Shown in pieces: positions 7,194 through 15,685 of a DNA stretch of 47,962 nucleotides (position 1 is the first letter of the stretch; every line of letters starts with the position of its first letter). Made by a program: the position numbers and the translations under genes. The notes beneath the pieces are model-generated. The model worked only from the letters and a program-made list of their open reading frames with translations, searched no databases and had not been told where the DNA came from. The DNA is taken from assembly GCF_000171235.2 (NCBI RefSeq), contig NZ_ABEA03000186.1, positions 1 to 47,962 of the forward strand, in the 5' to 3' direction. The stretch is from Geminisphaera colitermitum TAV2. Lineage in GTDB: Bacteria > Verrucomicrobiota > Verrucomicrobiia > Opitutales > Opitutaceae.

Positions 7194-10100
7194 ATGAATG
7201 CGTTTGTTGTTTCTCCCTGCCGTTATCCGGCTTTTGCGCGCCGCCTGATTGGCGGCGCTCTGGCTTTGTTGAGCACCGGTTTTTCCGCCAGCCTCGGCCT
7301 CGCCGACGAAACAACGCCGTCGCTCACCATCAATCCCGGCGAAACCAAATACCTCGCCGACCTCAACGCCGCCGGTATCACCGACGCCAGCCAGATTCAC
7401 TTTCTCGGCGCCCCCGCGATGCACGACACTTCGCCTGCCACCCTCGACCTGAGCAACCTGACCGACAACCTCGCGCTTCTCGGTTATCTCACCATCGGCG
7501 ATTATCCGGGCGCCGGCGACATTCCCCCCTCCGTCAACACGAGCTGGACGCGGTCCTATGCCGGACACCTCGCCATCGCGGACGGGAAAACATTCCAGGC
7601 AAGGGCGCTCTTCATCGGCTCCGGCTCACGCTTTACCAGCACCGGCAGCGGTACGCTCAGGCTCGCCGATCTGCGTATCTTCGACGGTGCCATCGCCACG
7701 CTCACCAACCTGCAACTCACCGCTGCCACCCCCCCAATCACCAACTACGGCGGTGACCTCACGCTCCGTTACACCACGGACATGACAATCAGACCCATGT
7801 CCCTAGACTTTCCTCTCGTTAGCACGCCGAGTTCAGGGCCGCCTCCAGTCACCCCCTCCAAAACCACCATGGATGTGGATGCCAACGTGACCGTTATGCT
7901 TCCCTCGTATGGAGTGATTAACAGCGGCAGAGCCCAAGACCTCTTTGTCAAAACCGGCGCAGGCACCCTCGTTCTCAATGGCCCCTATGCGCCCTCCAAC
8001 CGATTCAACGGAACCTATGTCATCGATAACGGCATCGTGCAAATCGCCGCGACAAACAACAACTCCAACACGCTCGGCACAGTGCTCTCGCGCCTCACTT
8101 TCCGCGGCGACGCCACCGCGCCCGACTCCGCCGCCCCGCGCATCGCCATCAAAGACAGCGACGTCACCTTCAGCGGCACCAGCAGCAGCCAGACCCAGCG
8201 CCTCGTCATCGGCACCTACGACACGGCAAGCTCCACCTGGACGGAAACCGCGTCCGGCGGTTTCACCATCGCCGAAGGCAAAACTCTCACCATCGACAAC
8301 GCCACCTATGGAGCCACGCCCGACGCAGGCGGGGCCGTGCAAGTCGGCGAAGGCTCGCGCTTCGTCGCCGACGGCGGCGGCACCTTCGTCCTCTCCAACA
8401 ACCGCGCCCAAAACGGCGGCGCGCTCCACGCCGGACGCGATTCCAACGTCACCCTCACCAACGCCATTTTTACCAACAACACCGCCGCCATCAGCGGCGG
8501 CGCGATCTACAACGACCGCGCCAACCTCACCCTCAACTACACGCAAGACGCCGTCATCACCGGCAACCAAAGCAATGAGGACGGCATGATAACGAGCCTG
8601 AGCACCGGCTTCATCTCCATGCGCGGCGGCACCGGCGACCTCACAGGCGTCCCTACGCCCATCGAAGGAGGCCCCGCCATCACCACCCTCAACGTTGCCC
8701 AAAACAAAACCGTTACTATCGGCAGCGCGGCCACTCCCACCAAGGACGGCATCTCCGGTATCAACCAGACCATCTTCAACAAAGACGGTGCAGGCACCCT
8801 CAACCTCTTCTCAAAACTCCAAGTCCGCACCATCAACATCAACGCAGGCACCCTCCTCCTCAACGGCAACACCGTCATGCCCGGCACCAGCAATGCAGGC
8901 GGCGCATTGAACATCGCCTCCGGCGCGACCCTCGGCGGGCACGGAACAATTGGTGGCCAAAGCGCCAATTTCCCCATCGTGGCGCAAAACGGTGCGCGCA
9001 TCCAGATCGGACACACCGGCGACACCTCTGCCGCCACGCTGGACATCTCCTTTCTCTATCTCGGCAACGGCGGCGTCACCCTCGCCTACGACCTCTTTGC
9101 CAACAACACCGCCGACCTCCTCAAAAGCAACATCCGGCTGACCAGTGTCCCCGTCCCCGGCTCCGGCCCCGCCACCCCTGCGCCCGCCGACAACCCCAAC
9201 ATCATCGAAATCAACAACGCCTCCGGCGTCGGCACCTACCAGATCGTCCGAGGCACGATTCGTGGCCTCGCCACATCCGCCGACATCAACAATTATTTCA
9301 CCCTCTCCGACCTCGCCGCCGGCGGACGCATCACCGGCACCTTCAGCCACACCAGCATCGGTCCCGACACCACCTTCCGCAACGACCTCCACGTCACCCT
9401 GTCCGTGGCCAACTCCCCTGCGCTGATCTGGACGGGCGCGACCGACGCCACCTGGGCCGCCGACGCAAAAACCAACTGGCGCATCCCCGCCACCGATGCG
9501 CTCCCCGCTGCGCAACGCTTCATCAACGGCGACCGCGTCCAACTCGACAGCACCGACACTGCGGGCAACCGCGACATCACCATCGCCGCCGAAGGCGTCA
9601 CCGCCTCTGAACTCATCGTGTCAGGCTCCGGCAACTACACACTTACTGGCGGACCGCTCAAAATCACGAACGACACCGCCACCTTCGCCGCCGGAACCAT
9701 CTCCGCCGACGCCACCGGCAAACTCATTAAAACCGGCACCGGCACCCTCACGCTCGCCAACCTCGCCATCGACGGCACAGACAGCAATAATTTTGCCAAT
9801 GGCACCGACCTTCGTGGCGGCACCCTCGCCATCATGGCCCCCGCACACCTCGGCAGTTTCTTGAATAAACTCAGCTTCCAAGGCGACGTCGCCACCGATG
9901 CCGCCGCTCCCACTCGCCTCGCCATCCTCAACCCGACGAATCTCCCGCGCACCATCGAGTTTGCCTGCCCTGATGCGGGCGACGTTGGCGGAATCTATCA
10001 ACGATTGGTCATCGGCGATGCCGATCACGCCTACGCCGGCGGCATCACGCTCGCCGAAAAGACGGCCCTCCGCATCCGGGGCAATCGCATCACCGGGGAC

Positions 10101-11219
10101 AACGGAGACATTGACGGAGCCGCGCTCCACGTCGCCACCGGTTCAAAATTTACCGTTGAAGGCGGCGACAACTTTCATCTCGCAAGCAACCGGACACGCT
10201 ATGGCAAAGGCGGTGCCATTTACGCCGGACGCGGCGCCAGACTCGATTTGGCCAATGCCAGGTTTACCACCAACAGCGCTGCGCAAGGCGGAGCCATCTA
10301 CAACGATGCTGCCGACATCACGCTCCGCTACGATATCACCAACCCCAATCTCATTAACCTTCTTGCCGCCGAAAACAACCGCACCTTCCCCACCACGGAA
10401 CCTGCCAGCGGCGGTTTTCTTTACATGAACGGCAGCGCCAGCAACGGCATGGCCAAAACCACGTTCAACATCGCAACGGGCAACACCGTTCGCATCGGTG
10501 TCGCCGCTTCGGACGGCAATCCGACACCCGATGACAGCATTGCCAGCACATCCGAAACCGGAGCGCACGCCTATAACACACTCGTCAAAAAAGGCGCGGG
10601 CACGCTCGTTATCAACAGCGACTCCTCCGCTTATCACGGCCACACCTCGCACGAAGCTGGCGAACTCGTCATCAACGGCATCCTTGGTTCCTCGCTGCAC
10701 ACCCTCGACATCGCTTCCGGCGCGACCCTCAAAGGTGTAGGACGTATCAACGGCAGCATTACACTCAACGCCGGAGCGACCATCGCCCCCGGCAACAGCC
10801 CCGGCACGCTCACTTTCGAAAACCTCGTGCTCGAAGGTGGCTCGATCCTCCAATTCGAAGTGGGCGACAAAATCGTCATCACCGGTGATCTCACGTTTAC
10901 CGACATCAACGCGGGCAACCAAGTCGTCCTCGACCTCTCAGGTTACAACCTCGCCACCCCATACACCTCGCTCGACCTGCTGACCATTGCTGGTGATGTG
11001 GGCATCATCGGTTCCACCTTGGATGTCAGCAATGCCTTCCGCGTAATCGGACTGGCTGACGGATTGACTGCTACCTTCGACCTGATCGCCGATCAAACCA
11101 ACATCCTGCATCTCACCCTTGCCACCACGTCCGTCCCCGAACCAGTGACAACGGCACTCTTCCTCGCTGGCATGTCAATCGGCGCGGCCTTCGCCCTGCG
11201 TCGCAAGCAGAAGAAGTAG
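7194..11219 (+). CDS. PEP-CTERM surface protein with autotransporter-type beta-strand repeats
   Basis: 1341 residues from ATG 7194, chosen because it directly precedes a signal peptide (RRLIGGALALLSTGFSASLGLA). The body is a predicted right-handed beta-helix with repeated KTGAGTLVLNG-like motifs (autotransporter-associated beta strand) and two related blocks, GGALHAGRDSNVTLTNA and GGAIYAGRGARLDLANA, each followed by GGAIYND, indicating an internal duplication. The C-terminus is a PEP-CTERM sorting signal: SVPEP, a hydrophobic segment and RRKQKK. Such proteins are processed by an exosortase and displayed or released; none is encoded here. No beta-barrel domain is present, so it is not a classical autotransporter. 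Function unknown; adhesion or polysaccharide matrix roles are common guesses for the class. Confidence 0.9.
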   Translation: MNAFVVSPCRYPAFARRLIGGALALLSTGFSASLGLADETTPSLTINPGETKYLADLNAAGITDASQIHFLGAPAMHDTSPATLDLSNLTDNLALLGYLTIGDYPGAGDIPPSVNTSWTRSYAGHLAIADGKTFQARALFIGSGSRFTSTGSGTLRLADLRIFDGAIATLTNLQLTAATPPITNYGGDLTLRYTTDMTIRPMSLDFPLVSTPSSGPPPVTPSKTTMDVDANVTVMLPSYGVINSGRAQDLFVKTGAGTLVLNGPYAPSNRFNGTYVIDNGIVQIAATNNNSNTLGTVLSRLTFRGDATAPDSAAPRIAIKDSDVTFSGTSSSQTQRLVIGTYDTASSTWTETASGGFTIAEGKTLTIDNATYGATPDAGGAVQVGEGSRFVADGGGTFVLSNNRAQNGGALHAGRDSNVTLTNAIFTNNTAAISGGAIYNDRANLTLNYTQDAVITGNQSNEDGMITSLSTGFISMRGGTGDLTGVPTPIEGGPAITTLNVAQNKTVTIGSAATPTKDGISGINQTIFNKDGAGTLNLFSKLQVRTININAGTLLLNGNTVMPGTSNAGGALNIASGATLGGHGTIGGQSANFPIVAQNGARIQIGHTGDTSAATLDISFLYLGNGGVTLAYDLFANNTADLLKSNIRLTSVPVPGSGPATPAPADNPNIIEINNASGVGTYQIVRGTIRGLATSADINNYFTLSDLAAGGRITGTFSHTSIGPDTTFRNDLHVTLSVANSPALIWTGATDATWAADAKTNWRIPATDALPAAQRFINGDRVQLDSTDTAGNRDITIAAEGVTASELIVSGSGNYTLTGGPLKITNDTATFAAGTISADATGKLIKTGTGTLTLANLAIDGTDSNNFANGTDLRGGTLAIMAPAHLGSFLNKLSFQGDVATDAAAPTRLAILNPTNLPRTIEFACPDAGDVGGIYQRLVIGDADHAYAGGITLAEKTALRIRGNRITGDNGDIDGAALHVATGSKFTVEGGDNFHLASNRTRYGKGGAIYAGRGARLDLANARFTTNSAAQGGAIYNDAADITLRYDITNPNLINLLAAENNRTFPTTEPASGGFLYMNGSASNGMAKTTFNIATGNTVRIGVAASDGNPTPDDSIASTSETGAHAYNTLVKKGAGTLVINSDSSAYHGHTSHEAGELVINGILGSSLHTLDIASGATLKGVGRINGSITLNAGATIAPGNSPGTLTFENLVLEGGSILQFEVGDKIVITGDLTFTDINAGNQVVLDLSGYNLATPYTSLDLLTIAGDVGIIGSTLDVSNAFRVIGLADGLTATFDLIADQTNILHLTLATTSVPEPVTTALFLAGMSIGAAFALRRKQKK

Positions 11220-11331
11220 CGAGTAGCGGGTAGTGAGTAGTGAGTATCCAAAATCTCGATTCACTGGCCAACACTTCGCCCCCTGCCACTTCTTCCGACT
11301 ACTCGCTACTCACTACTCGCTACCCGCTACT
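11215..11331. repeat. Inverted repeat of GTAGTGA-like 7-base words; possible terminator region
   Basis: Arms 11215-11246 and 11298-11331 are imperfect reverse complements made of 7-base words (TAGTGAG/TAGCGAG). The left arm overlaps the stop codon of the PEP-CTERM gene and the right arm ends just before the ilvA stop, so the element separates two convergent genes and may end transcription on both strands. There is no T-run. Confidence 0.8.
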
Positions 11332-11334
11332 TCC

Positions 11335-12889
11335 CTACAAAGAGGACGCGAGGCGGCGGCGGGTGGCCTCGTCAACGGGTTTGCAGGAACGGTAACCTTC
11401 GCCGTGTTCAGGAAGCGCGGCAAGAAAGGCGTCGCGCGCGGCGGGACTTTGAAAATCGAGTCCGATGAGGGCGCGGCCAATGCGTTCGCCAGTTTGACGG
11501 TAGTTGAAATAACAGATGTCGGCGTGTTCACGCACGAGGTTGACGAGAAAGGCGCGCAGGGAACCGGGACGTTCGTAAAAATCGAGTCGCAGAAAAATGG
11601 GGCAGCTCAACAAGTCGCCGCGCAAAGGAATGGCGCGGAAGGCAACGTCAACGGCGCCAGTGAGGTCTTCCCACGTGTAACCGGCGGCCTCAAGGCGGGC
11701 GGGAATCGCAGCGAGTTGCGCGGACATTGACTGCGTTGACGGTAAAAATCGGCCAGGCTTCGGTGGGGTGTTGTTTGCCGTATTGGAATTCGGCGACGTT
11801 GAGGCCGGCAAATGCGTCGTCGAGGAGGCGGAGCATGGAGCCGGGTTTTTCGGGGATGCGGATGCGCAGGGTACGGGTGGCGGTGCTGGCAGAGCCGGCG
11901 GTCTGGGCGATGTGGCCGAGTTGCTGGAAGTCGATGTTGGAGCCGGAAACGATGATGAGAACGCGCCGGCCGGCGAGGGCGGCGCGGTTTTTGAGGACGG
12001 CGGCGAGGCCGAGGGCGCCGGAGGGTTCGGAGATACAGCGTATTGTCTCCCACAATACACGGATGGCGGCGCTGACTTCGGCGTTGGTCACGGTTTCGAC
12101 GCGGTCGAGGGTGTCCTTGCAGATGAGGTAGGGGAGTTCGTCGGCTTTGCGCACGGCGGTGCCGTCGCAAAAGATGTCCACTTCGTCGAGGGCCACGGGG
12201 TGCCCGGCGGCAAGGGCGGCGCGCATGGAGGCCTGGCCGATGGCTTCAACGCCGATGGCGGCCATGTGGGGCCAATAGAGTTTGAGCCAGTTGGAGACGG
12301 CCGCCGCGAGGCCGCCGCCGCCGATCTGGAGATAAACGGCGTCGAAGGGGCCGTGGCCGGAGAGGACGATTTCGTCGGCAAGGGTGCCTTGGCCGGCCAT
12401 GACTTGGAGGTCGTCGTAGGCGTGCACGTAAACGGCGCGGGTGGTGCGTTCGTCTTCGCGGGCGGCGGTGACGGCTTCGTCGTAGCTGTCGCCGGAGAGG
12501 ATGATGCGCACGTGGTCGCCGCCGTGGTGAAGGACGGCGTTTTGTTTCACGCGCGGGGTGGAGCGGGGCATGTAGATGCGGGCGTGAATGCCGAGGGTGC
12601 GGGCGGCGAGGGCGACGCCTTGGGCGTGGTTGCCGGCGGAGGCGGTGACGACGCCGCGCGCGGCTTCTTCGGGCGTGAGCACCGCCATGCGGTTGCAGGC
12701 ACCGCGCCATTTGTAGGCTTTGACGGGGGAGAGGTCTTCGCGTTTGACCCAGATTTCGGGGCCGGGTTCGGAGCCGGGGAGCGTGAGTTTTTCGAGCGGT
12801 GTGGGTTGTCCGAAGCGGTAAACGCGAGCGCGGGCGAAGAGGATTTCTTGGCGTAGCTGGCGGTCGAGCGGCAGGTGCTGGCGCGGCAT
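11335..12889 (-). pseudogene. ilvA: Threonine ammonia-lyase (threonine deaminase), frameshifted in the regulatory domain
   Basis: The PLP-dependent catalytic domain (KREDLSPVKAYKWRGA with the Schiff-base lysine, TASAGNHAQG, IGGGGLAAAV, VSGSNID) is complete from ATG 12889. It converts threonine to 2-oxobutyrate for isoleucine synthesis. Two ACT-like regulatory repeats follow (RIPEKPGSM and FYERPGSL), but the reading frame shifts by one base between about 11725 and 11760: the first frame ends in non-homologous sequence at 11690 and the second begins near SAQLAAIPARLEAAGY. Removing one base, for example in A5 at 11744-11748, gives about 517 residues, matching biosynthetic IlvA (E. coli 514). As written the product would lose feedback control. 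Sequencing error or a recent mutation are both possible. Confidence 0.88.
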
Positions 12890-12942
12890 AAGGGGGGGAT
12901 GAAATGGAGCCGTGCGGCGGGGGGCAAGCTTGCGGGTCGCGT

Positions 12943-12954
12943 GGGGGGGGGGGG
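12943..12954. repeat. G12 homopolymer upstream of ilvA
   Basis: Twelve G on the plus strand followed by AGGGGA, about 53 bases upstream of the ilvA start, where its leader would be. Confidence 0.9.
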
Positions 12955-12976
12955 AGGGGAGTAAGGGAAGGGCGAC

Positions 12977-13014
12977 GCGATGAATCGCGCCGTCCAAAGC
13001 GGCGATGAATCGCC
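12977..13014. repeat. Two palindromic GCGATGAATCGC units
   Basis: GCGATGAATCGC (12977-12988) and GGCGATGAATCGCC (13001-13014) are near-identical, self-complementary units separated by 12 bases, in the ilvA upstream region. They resemble REP-type intergenic palindromes; a G8 run follows at 13053-13060. Confidence 0.7.
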
Positions 13015-13074
13015 GCACTCCATAGGGGGCTGTGACCTTGCATCGGGTGTGAGGGGGGGGCAGGTTGACTGGTC

Positions 13075-13971
13075 ATGAGAGCGCTAAAGCGTCGGATTAT
13101 TGGCTATGGGCTGTGCTGTGTATTGGGTTATCTGGGCTACTGTTTGTTGCTGGCGGGGACGCGCGATGAGTTGTTGTTCCCCGTGCATGGTCGTGAACGT
13201 GCGGCGGGCCGTTCGGCTCCAGATGGGATGGAAACGTGGTGGTTGAGCATTCCTGCGGTTGATGCCGGAATGGATGCCAAAACATCGGGGCGGGTAGAGG
13301 CGTGGTGGTGTCCGGCCAAGGGAGCTTCAGCGGAGGCTCCGGCTCCGGCGGTGATCTACTTTCACGGCAACGGCGAGTTGATCGACGATGGAGCGCATCT
13401 GGCGTCGATCTGGAATGGTTTTGGGGTGTCCGTGCTGATGGTCGAATACCGGGGTTACGGGCGTTCGGATGGCAACCCGTCGGCGGACAATGTGATTGAG
13501 GATTCGTTGCGCTGGTATAACCGGGTGGCGGCGCGTCCGGAGGTGCGGGCGGGAGCGATTCTGGCGCATGGGTATTCGCTGGGCGGGGCGTTTGCCGCGC
13601 AGTTGGCCGCGCGTCGTCCGGTGGCGGGGGTGGTGTTGGAGAGCACGTTTGCGAGCGTGCCGCGGATGGCACGCGCTTACGGTGTGTGGGTTTATTTTCC
13701 GAGCGAGGCGTTGGACGGGGTCCGGGTGTTGCGCGAGTTGCCGTCGCAGGTGCCGGTCTTGATTACACATGGTATACTCGACCGCGTGGTGCCGGTGGCG
13801 GAGGGCCGGGTTCTCGCGGCGGCGCGCAAGGCGGCGGGATCGGTGATGTATCACGAGGACAACTACCCGCACGGGCCGGGCGCGCAGGATGAGCCGGGGC
13901 ATGGGTTGCTGCGGCGCTTGCTGGCAGAGGCGATGGGGACGGGGGAGGGGGGGGCGTCCTCCGCTTTCTGA
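13075..13971 (+). CDS. Membrane-anchored alpha/beta hydrolase
   Basis: 298 residues. An N-terminal hydrophobic segment (about 8-28) could anchor it or act as an uncleaved signal. FHGNG (about 96-100) forms the oxyanion-hole loop, GYSLGG (166-171) holds the probable nucleophile Ser168, Asp236 in HGILDRVVP and His266 in YPHG complete a plausible triad. This matches the YqiA/BEM46-like group of serine hydrolases. Substrate unknown. Convergent with the carboxypeptidase gene downstream; divergent from ilvA. A G8 run near the 3' end encodes part of a flexible tail. Confidence 0.82.
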   Translation: MRALKRRIIGYGLCCVLGYLGYCLLLAGTRDELLFPVHGRERAAGRSAPDGMETWWLSIPAVDAGMDAKTSGRVEAWWCPAKGASAEAPAPAVIYFHGNGELIDDGAHLASIWNGFGVSVLMVEYRGYGRSDGNPSADNVIEDSLRWYNRVAARPEVRAGAILAHGYSLGGAFAAQLAARRPVAGVVLESTFASVPRMARAYGVWVYFPSEALDGVRVLRELPSQVPVLITHGILDRVVPVAEGRVLAAARKAAGSVMYHEDNYPHGPGAQDEPGHGLLRRLLAEAMGTGEGGASSAF

Positions 13972-14008
13972 AGCGGGCGGAGCGGGCGTTCCGCGTAACG
14001 TCAGTTCC

Positions 14009-15016
14009 TTATTTTCCCTGCCCGGGGAGAACAAAACGGATTGCCGGCGTCTCACCTGCGGTCGCATCCGCTCCGGATGGCGGGGGAGCGTCGGCGGGCG
14101 TGAGCGCAACGGGACGGGGGATGGGCGTGTACTGAGCGCGGAAGGGGGGCGTGTCGGAGGGGAGGGCGGCGAAGCCTTTTTCAATGAGCGAAGCGACAAG
14201 GACGTCGCGTTGTTTGCGTTCGGGCACGCCGAGCGTGACGACGATGATGCGGCGGTCGTTGCGCTGCACGGTGGCGGCCAGGGAAAAGCCGGCCTTGGCG
14301 TAGTAACCGGTCTTGAGTCCGTCGCAGCCATTGACCCGCCAGAGGAGGTGGTTGTGGTTTTTCATCGCCTGGACTTTGGGGCCGGGGCGGAAGTCGCGGG
14401 TCTTGGTCGAGGTGTAGCGAAGGATGTCGGTGTTGAGCAGGAGGTGGCGGCTGAGCAGGGCGATGTCGCGCGGGGAGGCTAGGTCGGGCTCCTGTCCGAG
14501 GCTGGTGTTGGGGGGCAGTCCGTGAGGTGTGCGCCAGGTGGTGTGCGTCATGCCGAGTTGATGGGCGCGGGTGTTCATGAGTTCGACAAACGCTTCGCGG
14601 GAGCCGGCGGCGGCTTCGGCGAGGGCAATGGCGGCGTCGTTGGCCGATTGCACCATGAGGGCGTAGAGGAGGTCATCGACGGTAAAACGTTCCTGGGTTT
14701 CGAGGTAAACTTGGGAGCCGCCCATGCGCTGGGCTTCGAGGCTGATGGTAACAGGGGTGTCGAAGGAGAGCTGGCGGGCGGTGATCTTGTCGTGCACGAC
14801 AAGGAAGGTCATGAGTTTGGTGACGCTGGCCGGGGGATTGGGGGCGTCGGAATTTTCTTCGAGGAGGACGCGGCCGGTGGCGGCATCGGTAACGATATAG
14901 CCGCGATGTGCGCCCGTCGTGGCGGGGGGGGGGACAGCGGCAGGTTTGGCCGCGTGGGCGGGAGAGGCGAGGCTGGCGGCAAGAAGGCCAAGGACAAACG
15001 GAAGAATGATGCGCAT
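14009..15016 (-). CDS. D-alanyl-D-alanine carboxypeptidase (penicillin-binding protein 5/6 type)
   Basis: 335 residues with a signal peptide ending AHA. The serine peptidase S11 motifs are all present: PASVTK (nucleophile Ser64, Lys67), SAN (124-126) and KTG (235-237). It trims the terminal D-alanine of peptidoglycan stem peptides in the periplasm. The family's C-terminal beta-domain and amphipathic anchor are not evident; the chain ends in a Pro/Ala-rich tail. A G10 tract (14924-14933) encodes three prolines just behind the signal peptide, in frame. Confidence 0.92.
   Translation of the reverse strand: MRIILPFVLGLLAASLASPAHAAKPAAVPPPATTGAHRGYIVTDAATGRVLLEENSDAPNPPASVTKLMTFLVVHDKITARQLSFDTPVTISLEAQRMGGSQVYLETQERFTVDDLLYALMVQSANDAAIALAEAAAGSREAFVELMNTRAHQLGMTHTTWRTPHGLPPNTSLGQEPDLASPRDIALLSRHLLLNTDILRYTSTKTRDFRPGPKVQAMKNHNHLLWRVNGCDGLKTGYYAKAGFSLAATVQRNDRRIIVVTLGVPERKQRDVLVASLIEKGFAALPSDTPPFRAQYTPIPRPVALTPADAPPPSGADATAGETPAIRFVLPGQGK
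14924..14933. repeat. G10 homopolymer in the carboxypeptidase gene
   Basis: Ten G on the plus strand, encoding Val-Pro-Pro-Pro shortly after the signal peptide. In frame as written; followed by ACA rather than AGG. Confidence 0.9.
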
Positions 15017-15071
15017 GTGGTGCTCTAAAAGTCAGAGGTCAGGGTTTCGACTCTCTTGGCCGATCCGACTC

Positions 15072-15524
15072 CTATTCGGGCTTGATCGTGAGGGTGAGTT
15101 GCAGGGCGTCGGCTTTGACGAGGTCCACGCGCTTGTTCATGTCAGCGATGATCGTGCCTTGCACTCCTTGTGATTCGGAGGTGCGGATGCCGTTCTCCGT
15201 GGTGCGGTTTATGATGCGGGTGTAGGAATATTCCACAAGGCAACGGCCTTCGCCAGCGTCGGTGGTGAGGAGTTGGATGTTGAAGGTGTCGCGGTTTTGC
15301 TTGAAGCCCGCTCCAATGCACACGGCGGCGTCCACTTTGATGGGAATGCCTCCGTCTTTGCCTTCGAAGACAAGGACCACGTTTTTCTTGCCGAGGGGGG
15401 CTTCCGTAGTGGCAGCCTCCGGGGAGGGGGAAGTGGCGGGGGTTTCGGTGGCGGCGGTGAGCCGAGGGGCGGTTGCGGTGAGGGCAATTGCGAGAATGGC
15501 AAGGGTGAGGAGCAGGGACTTCAT
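15072..15524 (-). CDS. Small secreted protein, unknown function
   Basis: 150 residues from MKSLLLTLAILAIAL, taken as start because it opens a clear signal peptide; the frame is open further upstream but looks non-coding. A Thr/Pro/Ala-rich linker follows, then a compact domain with two cysteines (VCIGAGF and GRCLVEY) that might form a disulfide. I do not recognise the family. It lies upstream of the carboxypeptidase gene on the same strand, about 55 bases away, so they may be co-transcribed. Confidence 0.65.
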   Translation of the reverse strand: MKSLLLTLAILAIALTATAPRLTAATETPATSPSPEAATTEAPLGKKNVVLVFEGKDGGIPIKVDAAVCIGAGFKQNRDTFNIQLLTTDAGEGRCLVEYSYTRIINRTTENGIRTSESQGVQGTIIADMNKRVDLVKADALQLTLTIKPE

Positions 15525-15685
15525 GGAGGCGGGATTTATCCAAACTCCTCCTTTTTCAGCAAGGCTTGTTTGAAAGGAAATGAGGGCAGACGGTCTTGAC
15601 GCAACGGCGATTGGAAACCAAGGGCACATCTCTCCAGGGGGGGGAGGGGGAGAGAGGTTTCCATGCGGTTTGTTTCCGCCACGGT

